Positions 18,010 through 26,232 of a stretch of DNA of 59,328 nt are shown piece after piece. The stretch is from Paracoccus sp. (in: a-proteobacteria) (GTDB lineage Bacteria; Pseudomonadota; Alphaproteobacteria; Rhodobacterales; Rhodobacteraceae). Both the position numbers and the translations under genes were made by a program. Where the stretch lies: assembly GCF_030604785.1 (NCBI RefSeq), contig NZ_JAUVVF010000016.1, forward strand, positions 1-59,328, written 5' to 3'. How positions within the stretch are numbered: the first letter of the stretch is position 1; every line of letters begins with the position of its first letter. The notes below the pieces were generated by a model. The model searched no databases and was not told the origin of the DNA. It was given only the letters and a program-made list of their open reading frames with translations.

Positions 18010-18471
18010 TCAGCCCGATTGCCGCGCGAGGTCCTGGATCAGCACCGCCCGGATCGGGGTCTGCGTCGCCGCGCGCGCGGCCTTCAGCAGCCCGTCCCGC
18101 AACGTCTCGAGGTTGCGGTCCAGCGTGTAATTCCCGTCGAACCCGCCGGTATTGGCGTGGATCATCAGCTGGCGCAGCAGCGCGTCGCGCAGGCGGTGTT
18201 CCTGCTGTTCCAGCGCGCCGACCTCGGTCGCGTCGGTCTCGATCACCAGCGTCAGGATCATGATGGCCGCCATGTCGCCCTGCCGGACCAAGGGCACGAA
18301 GAACTGCGTGGGAAAGGTGAACCAGCCGGGCTCGGCCGCGGGCGCCGCGGGTTTCGGGGCCGGCTCGGCCGTCGGGTCCGGTTCGGGGCGCGGGCGCAGC
18401 ATGTCGCCGGCAAAGGCGCCGCCCAGCATGGCCAGCAGCGGAACGATCATCAATGCGATCTTCTTGATCAT
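18010..18471 (-). CDS. fliL: Flagellar basal-body associated protein FliL
   Basis: A 153-residue inner-membrane protein with one N-terminal helix (IALMIVPLLAMLGGAFAG), a Pro/Glu linker and a periplasmic FliL-like domain containing VLTLVIETDA-type strands and a LRDGLL helix. FliL surrounds stator units and supports torque. Divergence from classical FliL is high, so the call leans on position: it is the last gene of a flagellar operon. ATG at 18471 has GAGG seven bases upstream, and it starts nine bases before the flgH stop is cleared. Confidence 0.75.
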   Translation of the reverse strand: MIKKIALMIVPLLAMLGGAFAGDMLRPRPEPDPTAEPAPKPAAPAAEPGWFTFPTQFFVPLVRQGDMAAIMILTLVIETDATEVGALEQQEHRLRDALLRQLMIHANTGGFDGNYTLDRNLETLRDGLLKAARAATQTPIRAVLIQDLARQSG

Positions 18472-18479
18472 GGCGGACC

Positions 18480-19205
18480 TCAATAGGGCAGCAGGATGTC
18501 GGCGATCTGCTGGCCGTAGCGCGGCTGCTGCACGTCGCTGATCTGGCCGCGCCCGCCATAGCTGATCCGCGCGCCCGCGATGCGGTCATAGGCGATCTCG
18601 TTGTTGCGGTCGATGTCGCCGGGGCGCACGAAGCCGCTGACCGTCAGTTCGCGCAGCTCGTAATTCACGCGCACCTCCTGGGTGCCGCTGATATGCAGGC
18701 TGCCATTGGGCAGCCGGTCGATCACCGTCGCCGCCACCCGCAGGGTCAGCTTGTCGCGCCGCGAGATGTTGCCGTTGCCGCGATAGCTGGATGTGGCCGA
18801 GGCATCGGCCAGCTCGTCGAAGCTTGCGCCCTCGGGCAGCTTGTCGGACAGGCGCTGCGGGATGCCCATCATCTGCGGGATGCTGGCGCTTTCGCGCGAG
18901 GCGCGGCTGCGGCCCGAACTGTTGCTGATCTCGGCGCGGTCGTCGATCTCGATCACGACGGTCAGGATGTCGCCCCGGATCGCGGCGCGGCGGTCGTTGA
19001 TCAGCGAACTGGTCGAGCCCGACCAGAGCGAGGCCGCCATTTCCGGCCTTCCCGAGCCGACGGGCAGGTCCAGCGGCGGATTGACCATGGCCATGAATTC
19101 CTCGGTCTCTCGCGGCGATGTCAGATGCGGCGGCTGGCCCAGGTGATCCACCCGCGAACAGGCGGTCAAGGCCAGGGCGAGGCACAGGGTCTTGGCGGTT
19201 CTCAT
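18480..19205 (-). CDS. flgH: Flagellar L-ring lipoprotein FlgH
   Basis: A 241-residue outer-membrane lipoprotein forming the L-ring around the rod. The signal peptide ends in the lipobox LTAC, giving a lipidated Cys near residue 16. FlgH signatures are SLINDRRAAIRGDILTVVI, the Ser-rich SNSSGRSRAS, NGSLHISGTQEVRVN and VSGFVRPGDIDRNNEI. It follows flgA with a 15-base gap, and a GAGGA ribosome site precedes the ATG. Confidence 0.96.
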   Translation of the reverse strand: MRTAKTLCLALALTACSRVDHLGQPPHLTSPRETEEFMAMVNPPLDLPVGSGRPEMAASLWSGSTSSLINDRRAAIRGDILTVVIEIDDRAEISNSSGRSRASRESASIPQMMGIPQRLSDKLPEGASFDELADASATSSYRGNGNISRRDKLTLRVAATVIDRLPNGSLHISGTQEVRVNYELRELTVSGFVRPGDIDRNNEIAYDRIAGARISYGGRGQISDVQQPRYGQQIADILLPY

Positions 19206-19220
19206 CGAAATGTCCTCTGG

Positions 19221-19634
19221 TTAATGCGCCACGACGCTGCCATCGGGCATGACGCGTGCCGAAAGCGTGCTGCGCGAGGCGAGGTTCATCACCCGGATCG
19301 TGTCGCCCGCCGCCCCGTCGGACAGGGCACGGCCCTCGGCCTCGATCCGCAATGTGCCGCGCAGGAAGCTGACGCGCAGGATCTGGTTGCGGCTGACCAG
19401 ACGCGGCGCCTGCAACAGGGTCGCGTGCAACGGGCGCCCCTCGTGGATGGTGATGCGGGTCTGCATGCCGATCGCCTCGGACGGGTCGGTGATGCCGGGG
19501 CGGTCGCTGTCCACCGCGCGCAGGTCGCCCGCCGTGATGATCGTGCCCGCAGGCAGGGTGCGCGAGGCCGCCAGCGTGCCGGCCTGGACCAATCCCGGCC
19601 AGCACAGGGCCAGTGCCAGAAGGGCCGCTCGCAT
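19221..19634 (-). CDS. flgA: Flagellar P-ring assembly chaperone FlgA
   Basis: A 137-residue periplasmic protein with a cleavable signal (ALLALALCWPGLVQA) followed by a SAF-type domain (LPAGTIITAGDL...) and the conserved C-terminal pattern GDTIRVMNLASRSTLSARV. It assists P-ring assembly by FlgI; flgI is not in the window. It is shorter than enterobacterial FlgA, as is common in alphaproteobacteria. Its start overlaps the flgG stop (TGATG). Confidence 0.92.
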   Translation of the reverse strand: MRAALLALALCWPGLVQAGTLAASRTLPAGTIITAGDLRAVDSDRPGITDPSEAIGMQTRITIHEGRPLHATLLQAPRLVSRNQILRVSFLRGTLRIEAEGRALSDGAAGDTIRVMNLASRSTLSARVMPDGSVVAH

Positions 19635-20419
19635 CAGCGCACCTGCGAGGTCGCCGCCAGCATCTGGTCGGCGGCGGTGATGACCTTGGCGTTCAGCTCG
19701 TATCCGCGCTGCGCCTTGATCAGCTCGGTGATCTCGCGCACCGCATCGACCGAGCTTTCCTCCAGATAGCCCTGCCGCAGCGTTCCCAGACCCTCTTGCC
19801 CCGGGTTAACGACCTGCGGCGCCCCCGAGGCGGCGGTTTCGATGAACAGGTTGCCGCCGATCGCCTCCAGCCCCTTTTCATTCGAAAAGCCTGCAAGGGT
19901 GAACTGGCCCAGCATCTCGGGTTCGACCCGGTCGCCGAAATAGGCATAGACCTCGCCCGCCGCATTGATCGAGATCGACCGGGCATCGTCGGGAATGGTG
20001 ATCTCGGGCACGACCGGATAGCCGTCCGACGTGACCACCAGCCCCTCGGCCGAGCGTTTCAGCCCGCCATCGCGGGTATAGCCGGACATCCCCGAGGGCA
20101 GCACGACCTCGAGATAGCCGTCGCCGTCGATGGCCAGGTCCAGGTCGCCGCCGGTCTGGATCAGCGATCCCTGCTGCAGCGTGATGCTGACGGCGGTGGG
20201 CCGGACGCCAAGGCCCAGCTGCACGCCGGCGGGAATGACCGTCCCGTCCGAGGCCGTGACCGCGCCGGGCCGGGCGGCCTGCTGGTAATGCAGGTCCGCG
20301 AATTCCGCGCGGCGGGCGTTGTAGCCGGTTGTCGACATGTTGGCGAGGTTGTTCGAGATGACCTCGACGCGGGTCTGCTGGGCGCTCATGCCGGTGGCGG
20401 CGATCTGCAGGGCTTTCAT
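19634..20419 (-). CDS. flgG: Flagellar distal rod protein FlgG
   Basis: A 261-residue axial protein of normal FlgG length. The N-terminal flagellar rod motif is ISNNLANMSTTGYNARRAEF, the middle has DLDLAIDGDGYLEV, and the C-terminal coiled-coil segment is ELIKAQRGYELNAKVI. It polymerises into the distal rod crossing the peptidoglycan. An AGGAA site precedes the ATG, and its stop overlaps the flgA start. Confidence 0.96.
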   Translation of the reverse strand: MKALQIAATGMSAQQTRVEVISNNLANMSTTGYNARRAEFADLHYQQAARPGAVTASDGTVIPAGVQLGLGVRPTAVSITLQQGSLIQTGGDLDLAIDGDGYLEVVLPSGMSGYTRDGGLKRSAEGLVVTSDGYPVVPEITIPDDARSISINAAGEVYAYFGDRVEPEMLGQFTLAGFSNEKGLEAIGGNLFIETAASGAPQVVNPGQEGLGTLRQGYLEESSVDAVREITELIKAQRGYELNAKVITAADQMLAATSQVR

Positions 20420-20428
20420 GGCGGGTTC

Positions 20429-21145
20429 CTATCGGGTCATGGCGGAAATGGCGTTGCGGATGCGCTGGTCCTCGCGTTCGAGGAAGCTCTGGCCCAGCTC
20501 GTAGGCGCGCTGGACCTCGATCATGCGGGTGATCTCGAAGACGGCATCGACGTTGCTGTCCTCGAGAAAACCCTGCCGGATGCCGGTGGTCTCAAGCGGC
20601 TCTGGCGCACCGTCGATGCGGAACAGCGTGCCGCCCTCGCGCGTGGGGGTCTGGCCTTCGGGCGGCGCGAAGAGCCCGATGCGGCCGAAGGGCACGCCAT
20701 TCGCGGACAGCGTGCCGTCCTGCCCCACCGCGACCGCGCTGGCCCCGGCGGGGATGATGATCGGGGCCTGCCCCTCGTCCAGCAGCCGCTGGCCGTCGGA
20801 ATTCATCAGCTCGCCCTCGGCCGAGGGCGTGAAGGCGCCCGCCCGCGTCAGCCGCACGCCGTCGGGCGTCTCGACCAGAAAGAAGCCCTCGCCCTCGATG
20901 GCCAGATCGAAGCGGTTGCCGGTCTGGCTCAGCCCGCCCTGGTTCATGTCCAGCAGTCGGCCGCGCGCATGGGCCATCGACAGCGTGTCCCCGCGACGGT
21001 CCAGAGCGGCCAGGTGCTCGGCAAAGATCACCCCTTCGCGGCGGAAGCCGGGCGTGTTCGCGTTGGCGATGTTGTTGGCGATGACGCGCATCTCGGCCAT
21101 CAGGCCCGATTGCCGGTTCAGGCTCGCATATGTCGCGTTGTCCAT
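20429..21145 (-). CDS. flgF: Flagellar proximal rod protein FlgF
   Basis: A 238-residue rod protein. It has the N-terminal motif IANNIANANTPGFRREGVIF, the internal FDLAIEGEGFFLVET and the C-terminal MIEVQRAYELGQSFLE helix. It pairs with FlgG in rod assembly. Its start overlaps the fliQ stop by one base (TGATG), and flgG follows nine bases later. Confidence 0.95.
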   Translation of the reverse strand: MDNATYASLNRQSGLMAEMRVIANNIANANTPGFRREGVIFAEHLAALDRRGDTLSMAHARGRLLDMNQGGLSQTGNRFDLAIEGEGFFLVETPDGVRLTRAGAFTPSAEGELMNSDGQRLLDEGQAPIIIPAGASAVAVGQDGTLSANGVPFGRIGLFAPPEGQTPTREGGTLFRIDGAPEPLETTGIRQGFLEDSNVDAVFEITRMIEVQRAYELGQSFLEREDQRIRNAISAMTR

Positions 21146-21411
21146 CAGCTTGCCTCGATCAGGGGGATGATCTGCCCGATGTAGAAATCGGACAGGGCGG
21201 TGGTCATGAAGCTCATGCCGACCCAGAAGACGACCAGCATCAGCGCGATCTTGGGCACGAAGGTCAGCGTCATCTCCTGCACCGAGGTCAGCGCCTGAAA
21301 GAGGCCGATCACCACCCCGCTGACCAGCGCCACGATCAGCAGCGGCGCCGACATCCTGACCGCCACCAGCAGGGCCTGCCGCAGCACGTCGAACAGCATC
21401 ATCTCGGTCAT
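21145..21411 (-). CDS. fliQ: Flagellar export apparatus protein FliQ
   Basis: An 88-residue membrane protein with two hydrophobic helices (about 15-40 and 52-75) and the family motif LVSGVVIGLFQALTSVQEMTL. FliQ is part of the FliPQR export gate of the flagellar type III system. FliP and FliR are not in the window. It sits between fliE and flgF and overlaps flgF by one base. Confidence 0.95.
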   Translation of the reverse strand: MTEMMLFDVLRQALLVAVRMSAPLLIVALVSGVVIGLFQALTSVQEMTLTFVPKIALMLVVFWVGMSFMTTALSDFYIGQIIPLIEAS

Positions 21412-21419
21412 GGCGCGCC

Positions 21420-21707
21420 TCAGACCGGCATGCGCAGGATTTCCTGATAGGCCTCGACCACGCGGTCGCGGATCGAGACGACCGTGTCCATCGCCAGCTC
21501 GGCCTCGGCCAGGGTCTGCACCAAGGTATGGGTGTTGGCCTGCCCGGTCATCGCGGCGGTCGAGACTTGGTCGACCTGCCCCATATGGCGGGCGAATTCC
21601 TCGGCGGCCTCGCCCACGCGGCGCAGGGCGTCGGGCGCTTCCCCGCCCGGAGCGGTGGCGTTGCGGGCGGCGGAATAGGCATTGGCGGCGTTCAGGCTGG
21701 TCAGCAT
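21420..21707 (-). CDS. fliE: Flagellar hook-basal body protein FliE
   Basis: A 95-residue protein that joins the MS ring to the rod. It shows the FliE C-terminal pattern ELAMDTVVSIRDRVVEAYQEILRMPV. I use ATG at 21707, which has AAAGGG upstream; an in-frame ATG at 21722 overlaps the flgC stop and would use no ribosome site. Confidence 0.93.
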   Translation of the reverse strand: MLTSLNAANAYSAARNATAPGGEAPDALRRVGEAAEEFARHMGQVDQVSTAAMTGQANTHTLVQTLAEAELAMDTVVSIRDRVVEAYQEILRMPV

Positions 21708-21718
21708 CGCGGACCCTT

Positions 21719-22111
21719 TCATCGGCGGAGGATTTCAAGAAGCGACGCGCCCATCTGGCGGGTCTGTTCGAACATGCGCAGATTGGCCTCGTAGCTGCGG
21801 CCGGCCTCGCGGCTGTCGGCCATCTCGATGATCAGATCGACATTCGAGCCGAGGTAATACCCGTCCTGATCGGCCATCGGATGGCTGGGATCGTGGATGC
21901 GCGGCAGGGGCGTCTGGTCCAGGCGCATCCGCCCCGCCTGCACCTCGCCCGAGGGGCGGCCGAAGCGCATCGCCTCTTCGAAGGTGACAAGCTTGCGGCG
22001 ATAGCCGGGCGTGTCGATATTGGCCATGTTCTCGGCCGTGTGGCGCAGCCTTTCGGATTGGGCGCGCATCCCCGAGGCCGACAGGCCCAGGGCAGAGATC
22101 GGTTCGCTCAT
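21719..22111 (-). CDS. flgC: Flagellar proximal rod protein FlgC
   Basis: A 130-residue rod protein with the N-terminal motif TAENMANIDTPGYRRKLVTF and the C-terminal segment SYEANLRMFEQTRQMGASLLEIL. It follows flgB with an eleven-base gap and an AGGGGA ribosome site. Confidence 0.95.
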   Translation of the reverse strand: MSEPISALGLSASGMRAQSERLRHTAENMANIDTPGYRRKLVTFEEAMRFGRPSGEVQAGRMRLDQTPLPRIHDPSHPMADQDGYYLGSNVDLIIEMADSREAGRSYEANLRMFEQTRQMGASLLEILRR

Positions 22112-22122
22112 CGTCTTGTCCC

Positions 22123-22509
22123 CTATCGCCGGCCGATGCTGCTGCGCATCAGGTTCAGCGCCGAGCGGTAGATGCCGATCGCCATGTCGTGCTGGCGCTT
22201 CAGCTCTGCCGCACGGACCATCTCGGCCTCCAGCGAGACCGAATTGCCGTTGGGCGAGGCGGGGCCCTCGACCGCGACCGGACGGATCGCGCCATCGGCC
22301 CAGGCGGGGGGCGGCAGATGCCCGGCGCGGGTCGTCCGCATCGCCGGGGCGGACCCGTCGCGATAGCTGTCGGCAAAGGCGGGCAGGTCGGCGGCCCTGT
22401 ATCCGGGCGTGTCGGCATTGGCGATGTTGCGCGCCGTCACGATCTGGCTCTGCGCCACGTGATGGCCCATCGCACGGGCCATCCGCATCATCTCGATTCT
22501 CTCAAACAT
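22123..22509 (-). CDS. flgB: Flagellar proximal rod protein FlgB
   Basis: A 128-residue rod protein and first gene of the flagellar operon. It has the motif TARNIANADTPGYRAADL, and its C-terminal helix ends in AIGIYRSALNLMRSSI. ATG at 22509 has GAGGAG seven bases upstream and is preferred over an in-frame start 15 bases earlier. The promoter must lie in the roughly 98 bases shared with divergent fliI. Confidence 0.94.
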   Translation of the reverse strand: MFERIEMMRMARAMGHHVAQSQIVTARNIANADTPGYRAADLPAFADSYRDGSAPAMRTTRAGHLPPPAWADGAIRPVAVEGPASPNGNSVSLEAEMVRAAELKRQHDMAIGIYRSALNLMRSSIGRR

Positions 22510-22607
22510 GAGGCTTCTCCTCATTCACCATAAACCCGGTCTTAACCCCGATTCCTTTAGAAACCCTTTCGGGGCGAGCGATTCCCCCGGCAGGCGAGGA
22601 ACCGGAA

Positions 22608-23927
22608 ATGGATAGAATTGAATCGATCACCCGCCAGATCGCCCGGATGCGGCTGGCGCGCTATTTCGGGCATGTCCAATCCATCCGCGCCGGGCTGATC
22701 CGGGTCGCGGGGCTGAACGACCGCGCCTCGGTCGGGGATCGGGTGCTGATCGCGCTGGACCCCGCCCCCGTGGGCGGAGAGATCGTGGGCCTCGGCCCCC
22801 GCCATGCCGAGATCCTGCCCGAAGGCGCAATCGACGGCCTGTCCGTGGGCGCCGAGGTCGAGCTGCTCTTCGCGCCCCGCATTGCGCCTGCCGACGACTG
22901 GATCGGCCGGATCGTCGATCCGCTCGGTCAGCCTCTGGATGGCCGCCCGCTGAGCCAGGGCGACACGCCGCGCCCCTTCCGCTGCGAGGCGCCCGCCGCC
23001 GTGGGGCGCAAGCGGCTGGGGGGGCGGCTGGCAACGGGGCTTGCGGTCTTCGACACGCTGCTGCCGCTGGTGCGCGGCCAGCGGATCGGACTTTTCGCAG
23101 GCTCGGGCGTGGGCAAATCCACGCTGCTGTCGCAGATGGCGCGCGGGGTCGAGGCCGACGTCGTGGTCATCGCCATGATCGGAGAGCGCGGGCGCGAATT
23201 GCGCGAATTTGTCGAGCGCACGCTGGGACCCGAAGGGATGGCGCGGGCGGTGATCGTGACGGCGACCTCGGACCGCTCGCCTCTTCTGCGGCGGCGCTGC
23301 GCCTGGGCGGCGATGGCGGTGGCCGAGCATTTCCGCGACCGGGGCAAGCATGTCCTGCTGCTGGCCGATTCCATCACCCGTTTCGCCGAGGCGCATCGAG
23401 AGATCGCGCTGGCCGCGGGCGAGCCGCCCAGCTATCGCGGCTTTCCGCCCTCGGTCTCGAACCTGATCATGGGGCTCGCGGAACGCGCCGGCCCCGGACC
23501 CGAAGGCGCGGGCGACATCACCGCGATCTTCAGCGTCCTCGTCGCGGGCTCCGACATGGAGGAGCCGGTCGCCGACATCCTGCGCGGCACGCTGGACGGG
23601 CATGTCGTGCTTGACCGCGCCATCGCCGAACGCGGGCGCTTTCCGGCAGTGGATGTCGTGCGCTCGGTCTCGCGCGCCTTGCCCGAGGCGGCGGATGCGG
23701 CCGAGAACCAGATGATCGGCCGTGCGCGCGCCGCCCTCGGCGCCTATGCCGAATCGGAGCTGATGATCCGCGCGGGCCTTTACGCGCCCGGCTCGGACCC
23801 CAGGCTGGACGAGGCCGTTCGCCTGCAACCCGCGCTGGACGCGTTCGTGGCCCGGACCGCGCCCTCGATCGCTGCCAGTTTCGCGGATTTGAACGCCGCT
23901 TTGCGCCTGCCCGCGGGCCCCCGCTGA
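22608..23927 (+). CDS. fliI: Flagellum-specific ATPase FliI
   Basis: A 439-residue ATPase of the flagellar type III export apparatus. The Walker A GSGVGKST is at 165-172, and MIGERGRELREF and the Walker B strand HVLLLADSITRFAEAHREIAL follow, all standard FliI text. It is divergent from the rod operon. No fliH or fliJ is visible next to it, so those must be elsewhere or too diverged. The start follows a GAGGAA site. Confidence 0.96.
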   Translation: MDRIESITRQIARMRLARYFGHVQSIRAGLIRVAGLNDRASVGDRVLIALDPAPVGGEIVGLGPRHAEILPEGAIDGLSVGAEVELLFAPRIAPADDWIGRIVDPLGQPLDGRPLSQGDTPRPFRCEAPAAVGRKRLGGRLATGLAVFDTLLPLVRGQRIGLFAGSGVGKSTLLSQMARGVEADVVVIAMIGERGRELREFVERTLGPEGMARAVIVTATSDRSPLLRRRCAWAAMAVAEHFRDRGKHVLLLADSITRFAEAHREIALAAGEPPSYRGFPPSVSNLIMGLAERAGPGPEGAGDITAIFSVLVAGSDMEEPVADILRGTLDGHVVLDRAIAERGRFPAVDVVRSVSRALPEAADAAENQMIGRARAALGAYAESELMIRAGLYAPGSDPRLDEAVRLQPALDAFVARTAPSIAASFADLNAALRLPAGPR

Positions 23928-24048
23928 AACCGTCCGGCGGCACGGCGCGTTGCGATTGTTGATGAATGTTAGGCCGACACCGCGCGCCATTGTGCCGGGA
24001 ATCACGATTTGCAACTGTCCGCCAGCCGTCGGAAAGGAGGGGGCTAAC

Positions 24049-24780
24049 TTGGCGATCACGGAATATTTTATCCGCTATCTTCAACGCCGTGACCGATTGT
24101 CCGACGCCGATCTGGCGCGGCTTCATGCCATCCCGACACGGCATCATCAGGCCGCTCCCGGAGAGGTGATCGTCGAGCCCGGCGCGAAGGCCAGCCAGAG
24201 CTGCATGATGCTGCGCGGCCTCAGCGCGCGCTCACACCAGCTGAAGGGCCGCAGCGGCCAGCAGGTGATCACGGCGCTGCATGTGCCGGGCGATTTCGTC
24301 GACCTGCACGGCTTCGTGTTGAACGGGCTGACCCATGCGGTCGTCGCCGTGGGCCCCGCCGAGGTCGAGTTCATCGACCATTCCGAACTGATCGAGATCA
24401 CGCGCAACTTTCCGCACCTGACCCGGCTGCTGTGGCGGGCGACGCTGATCGACGCCGCGATCCACCGGCAGTGGCTGGTCGCGGCGGCCTCGCTGCGTTC
24501 CAGCGCGCATCTGGCGCATCTGCTGTGCGAGATCTACACGCGGCTGAACGTGGTGGGTGCGGCGACGGGACTGCAATTCTCGATGCCGCTTCTGCAACGC
24601 GAACTGGCCGATCTGCTGGGCTATTCGCCCATCCATGTGAACCGCGCGGTGCGCGACCTGCGCGACCGGGGGCTGGTGCGCTGGGTCGGCGCGGATATCA
24701 CCATCCTCGACTGGAACGGGCTGGCCACGCTGGCGCGGTTCGATCCCGATTACCTGGACCTCTGCCGCGAACCGACCTGA
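24049..24780 (+). CDS. Crp/Fnr-family transcriptional regulator, TTG start
   Basis: A 243-residue regulator. A cyclic-nucleotide-binding fold spans about 30-125 (HQAAPGEVIVEPGAKAS, GDFVDLHGF), followed by a dimer helix and a Crp-type helix-turn-helix (about 185-230, LADLLGYSPIHVNRAVRDLRDRGLV). The N-terminal cysteine cluster of Fnr is missing, so an iron-sulphur oxygen sensor is unlikely. The start is TTG at 24049, eight bases after a near-perfect AAAGGAGG; upstream ATG codons in frame lack sites and would add unrelated sequence. Its effector and targets are unknown. Confidence 0.88.
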   Translation: MAITEYFIRYLQRRDRLSDADLARLHAIPTRHHQAAPGEVIVEPGAKASQSCMMLRGLSARSHQLKGRSGQQVITALHVPGDFVDLHGFVLNGLTHAVVAVGPAEVEFIDHSELIEITRNFPHLTRLLWRATLIDAAIHRQWLVAAASLRSSAHLAHLLCEIYTRLNVVGAATGLQFSMPLLQRELADLLGYSPIHVNRAVRDLRDRGLVRWVGADITILDWNGLATLARFDPDYLDLCREPT

Positions 24781-24782
24781 GC

Positions 24783-26009
24783 TCAGTTCTGCTGACCCTC
24801 GGGCAGCGGCAGCAGGAACCCCTCGGGCAGGGCCGCGCCAAGCGCCTCGCCCAGGGCATCCTGCGGCGCCTCGGGCTGGGCCTCGACCGGGGCGACCGCA
24901 TCGGGGATGGGCGCGGCAAGCGCATCGACCGCCGGCTCGGGCAGCGACAGGGCGGCGGCGGGCGGCTCGGCGGGCGTCACGCCCGTCACATCCGCGATGG
25001 TCACGCCCGGATCGAGGAACTCGACCGTCGTGCCGCCGATCCGGACCAGCCGCGCCAGTTCCTCGGCATCCCAGTTCGTCAGCCGCACGCAGCCCATCGA
25101 CTGGTTGCGGAACAGCTGCGAGGGTGTGGGCGTGCCGTGGATGCCGTAGGTCGGCTTGGTCAGGCCGATCCAGACCGTGCCGACCGGCCCGTTCGGCCCC
25201 GGCGGGATCACCAGCTTGCGGTCATTGTCGCCCTGCTGGAAGTTGACCGCCGGGTTGTAGGTGTAGTTCGGATTGATCGCCACCGTGCGCACGTTGTGCA
25301 CCCCCACCGGCGAGGGCGTGGCCGCCGAGCCGATCGTGGCCGGATAATCGACCAGCATCTCGCCGCGCGCATTGTAGCCCGCGACGCGGCGGTTCTCCTT
25401 GTCGATGATGATCCGCGTCACCTCGCCCCGGATCGGCGGGTTCGGCGCCATGACCTGGATCGTGGCGCCGGGCACGAAGTCGATGCCCGGATTCAGCATC
25501 TGGATGAAACGCTCGTCCATGTGGAACCGCTCGGCCAGACGCTCGGCCGCGCTGGTATAGCCCATCGATTCCATCTGCGCCTTCTCGGCGTAATCGGTCG
25601 GGATCGAGGCGACCAGACCCTGCGCATCGGCCTCGGTGATGGTGTAGCTCTGCGTGACCGGACGTTCCGCAAAGGCCTGCAGCAGGTTCCAGACATGCGG
25701 GTCCATCACCCCGTCCATCGGCAGCCCGGCCCGGCGCTCGAACGCCTTGATCGCGCTCTGGCTCATGCCGCCCTTGAAGCCGTCGATCACGCCGGGCGAG
25801 GTGCCCGAGCGGTCCAGCAGAAGCTGCACCTTGGCCGTCAGGGGCGACCGTCCCTCGGGCAGGGTGCCGCCGTCATATTGGGCGGCCTCGATCTCGGCGG
25901 CGGTGAAGCGGCGGTCCTCCTGCGCGCGGGCGGGCGCTGCCGGGGCCAGAAGGCCCAGCATCAGGGTCACGATCAGGGCCGGGAACACGGGGCCGGTCAT
26001 CCGCTTCAT
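24783..26009 (-). CDS. L,D-transpeptidase (YkuD) with a peptidoglycan-binding region
   Basis: A 408-residue exported cell-wall enzyme. The signal peptide spans about 1-29 (ends APARAQ). A PG-binding-like region follows (about 55-110, VQLLLDRSGTSPGVIDG). A LysM-like segment lies about 150-195, and the YkuD catalytic domain about 205-345, with HGT at the conserved His and SMGCVRL holding the catalytic Cys. The C-terminal 60 residues are Pro/Ala/Glu-rich. Likely roles are 3-3 cross-links in peptidoglycan or tethering of outer-membrane proteins. The start has GGAG seven bases upstream. It converges on the Crp-like gene with a two-base gap. Confidence 0.93.
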   Translation of the reverse strand: MKRMTGPVFPALIVTLMLGLLAPAAPARAQEDRRFTAAEIEAAQYDGGTLPEGRSPLTAKVQLLLDRSGTSPGVIDGFKGGMSQSAIKAFERRAGLPMDGVMDPHVWNLLQAFAERPVTQSYTITEADAQGLVASIPTDYAEKAQMESMGYTSAAERLAERFHMDERFIQMLNPGIDFVPGATIQVMAPNPPIRGEVTRIIIDKENRRVAGYNARGEMLVDYPATIGSAATPSPVGVHNVRTVAINPNYTYNPAVNFQQGDNDRKLVIPPGPNGPVGTVWIGLTKPTYGIHGTPTPSQLFRNQSMGCVRLTNWDAEELARLVRIGGTTVEFLDPGVTIADVTGVTPAEPPAAALSLPEPAVDALAAPIPDAVAPVEAQPEAPQDALGEALGAALPEGFLLPLPEGQQN

Positions 26010-26151
26010 TGCACACTCCGAAAAAGGGTCACGGGGACAATCCGTTATCCCGATGGCTTGCGCCAGATACCGCCCCGGTCAACTTTCGGTCAATTCCCGA
26101 TTGCCTTCGGGTCATCGCGGTGCCAGCCTGCCAGGAACCGAGGAGGAGGCC

Positions 26152-26232
26152 GTGAAAATCAACCCGTTCAGGGGGACAGGGGCGCGACGCGGCCCGACGG
26201 GCCGCGGCACCGGGTCGCACGGGGCCGGCTGA
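26152..26232 (+). CDS. Possible 26-residue leader peptide coupled to the TRAP permease gene
   Basis: A GTG-started frame (MKINPFRGTGARRGPTG...) directly follows an AGGAGGAGG run and ends in TGATG, its stop overlapping the permease ATG by one base. The peptide is Gly/Arg-rich and matches nothing I know. It may only bring ribosomes to the permease start. Low confidence that the peptide itself matters. Confidence 0.35.
   Translation: MKINPFRGTGARRGPTGRGTGSHGAG

Noticed and set aside
22537..22560. Possible CtrA site (TTAACC half-site) before flgB/fliI, and TTAA at 8231-8234 before cheB
   Set aside because: Neither fits TTAA-N7-TTAA closely enough; single half-sites are expected by chance.
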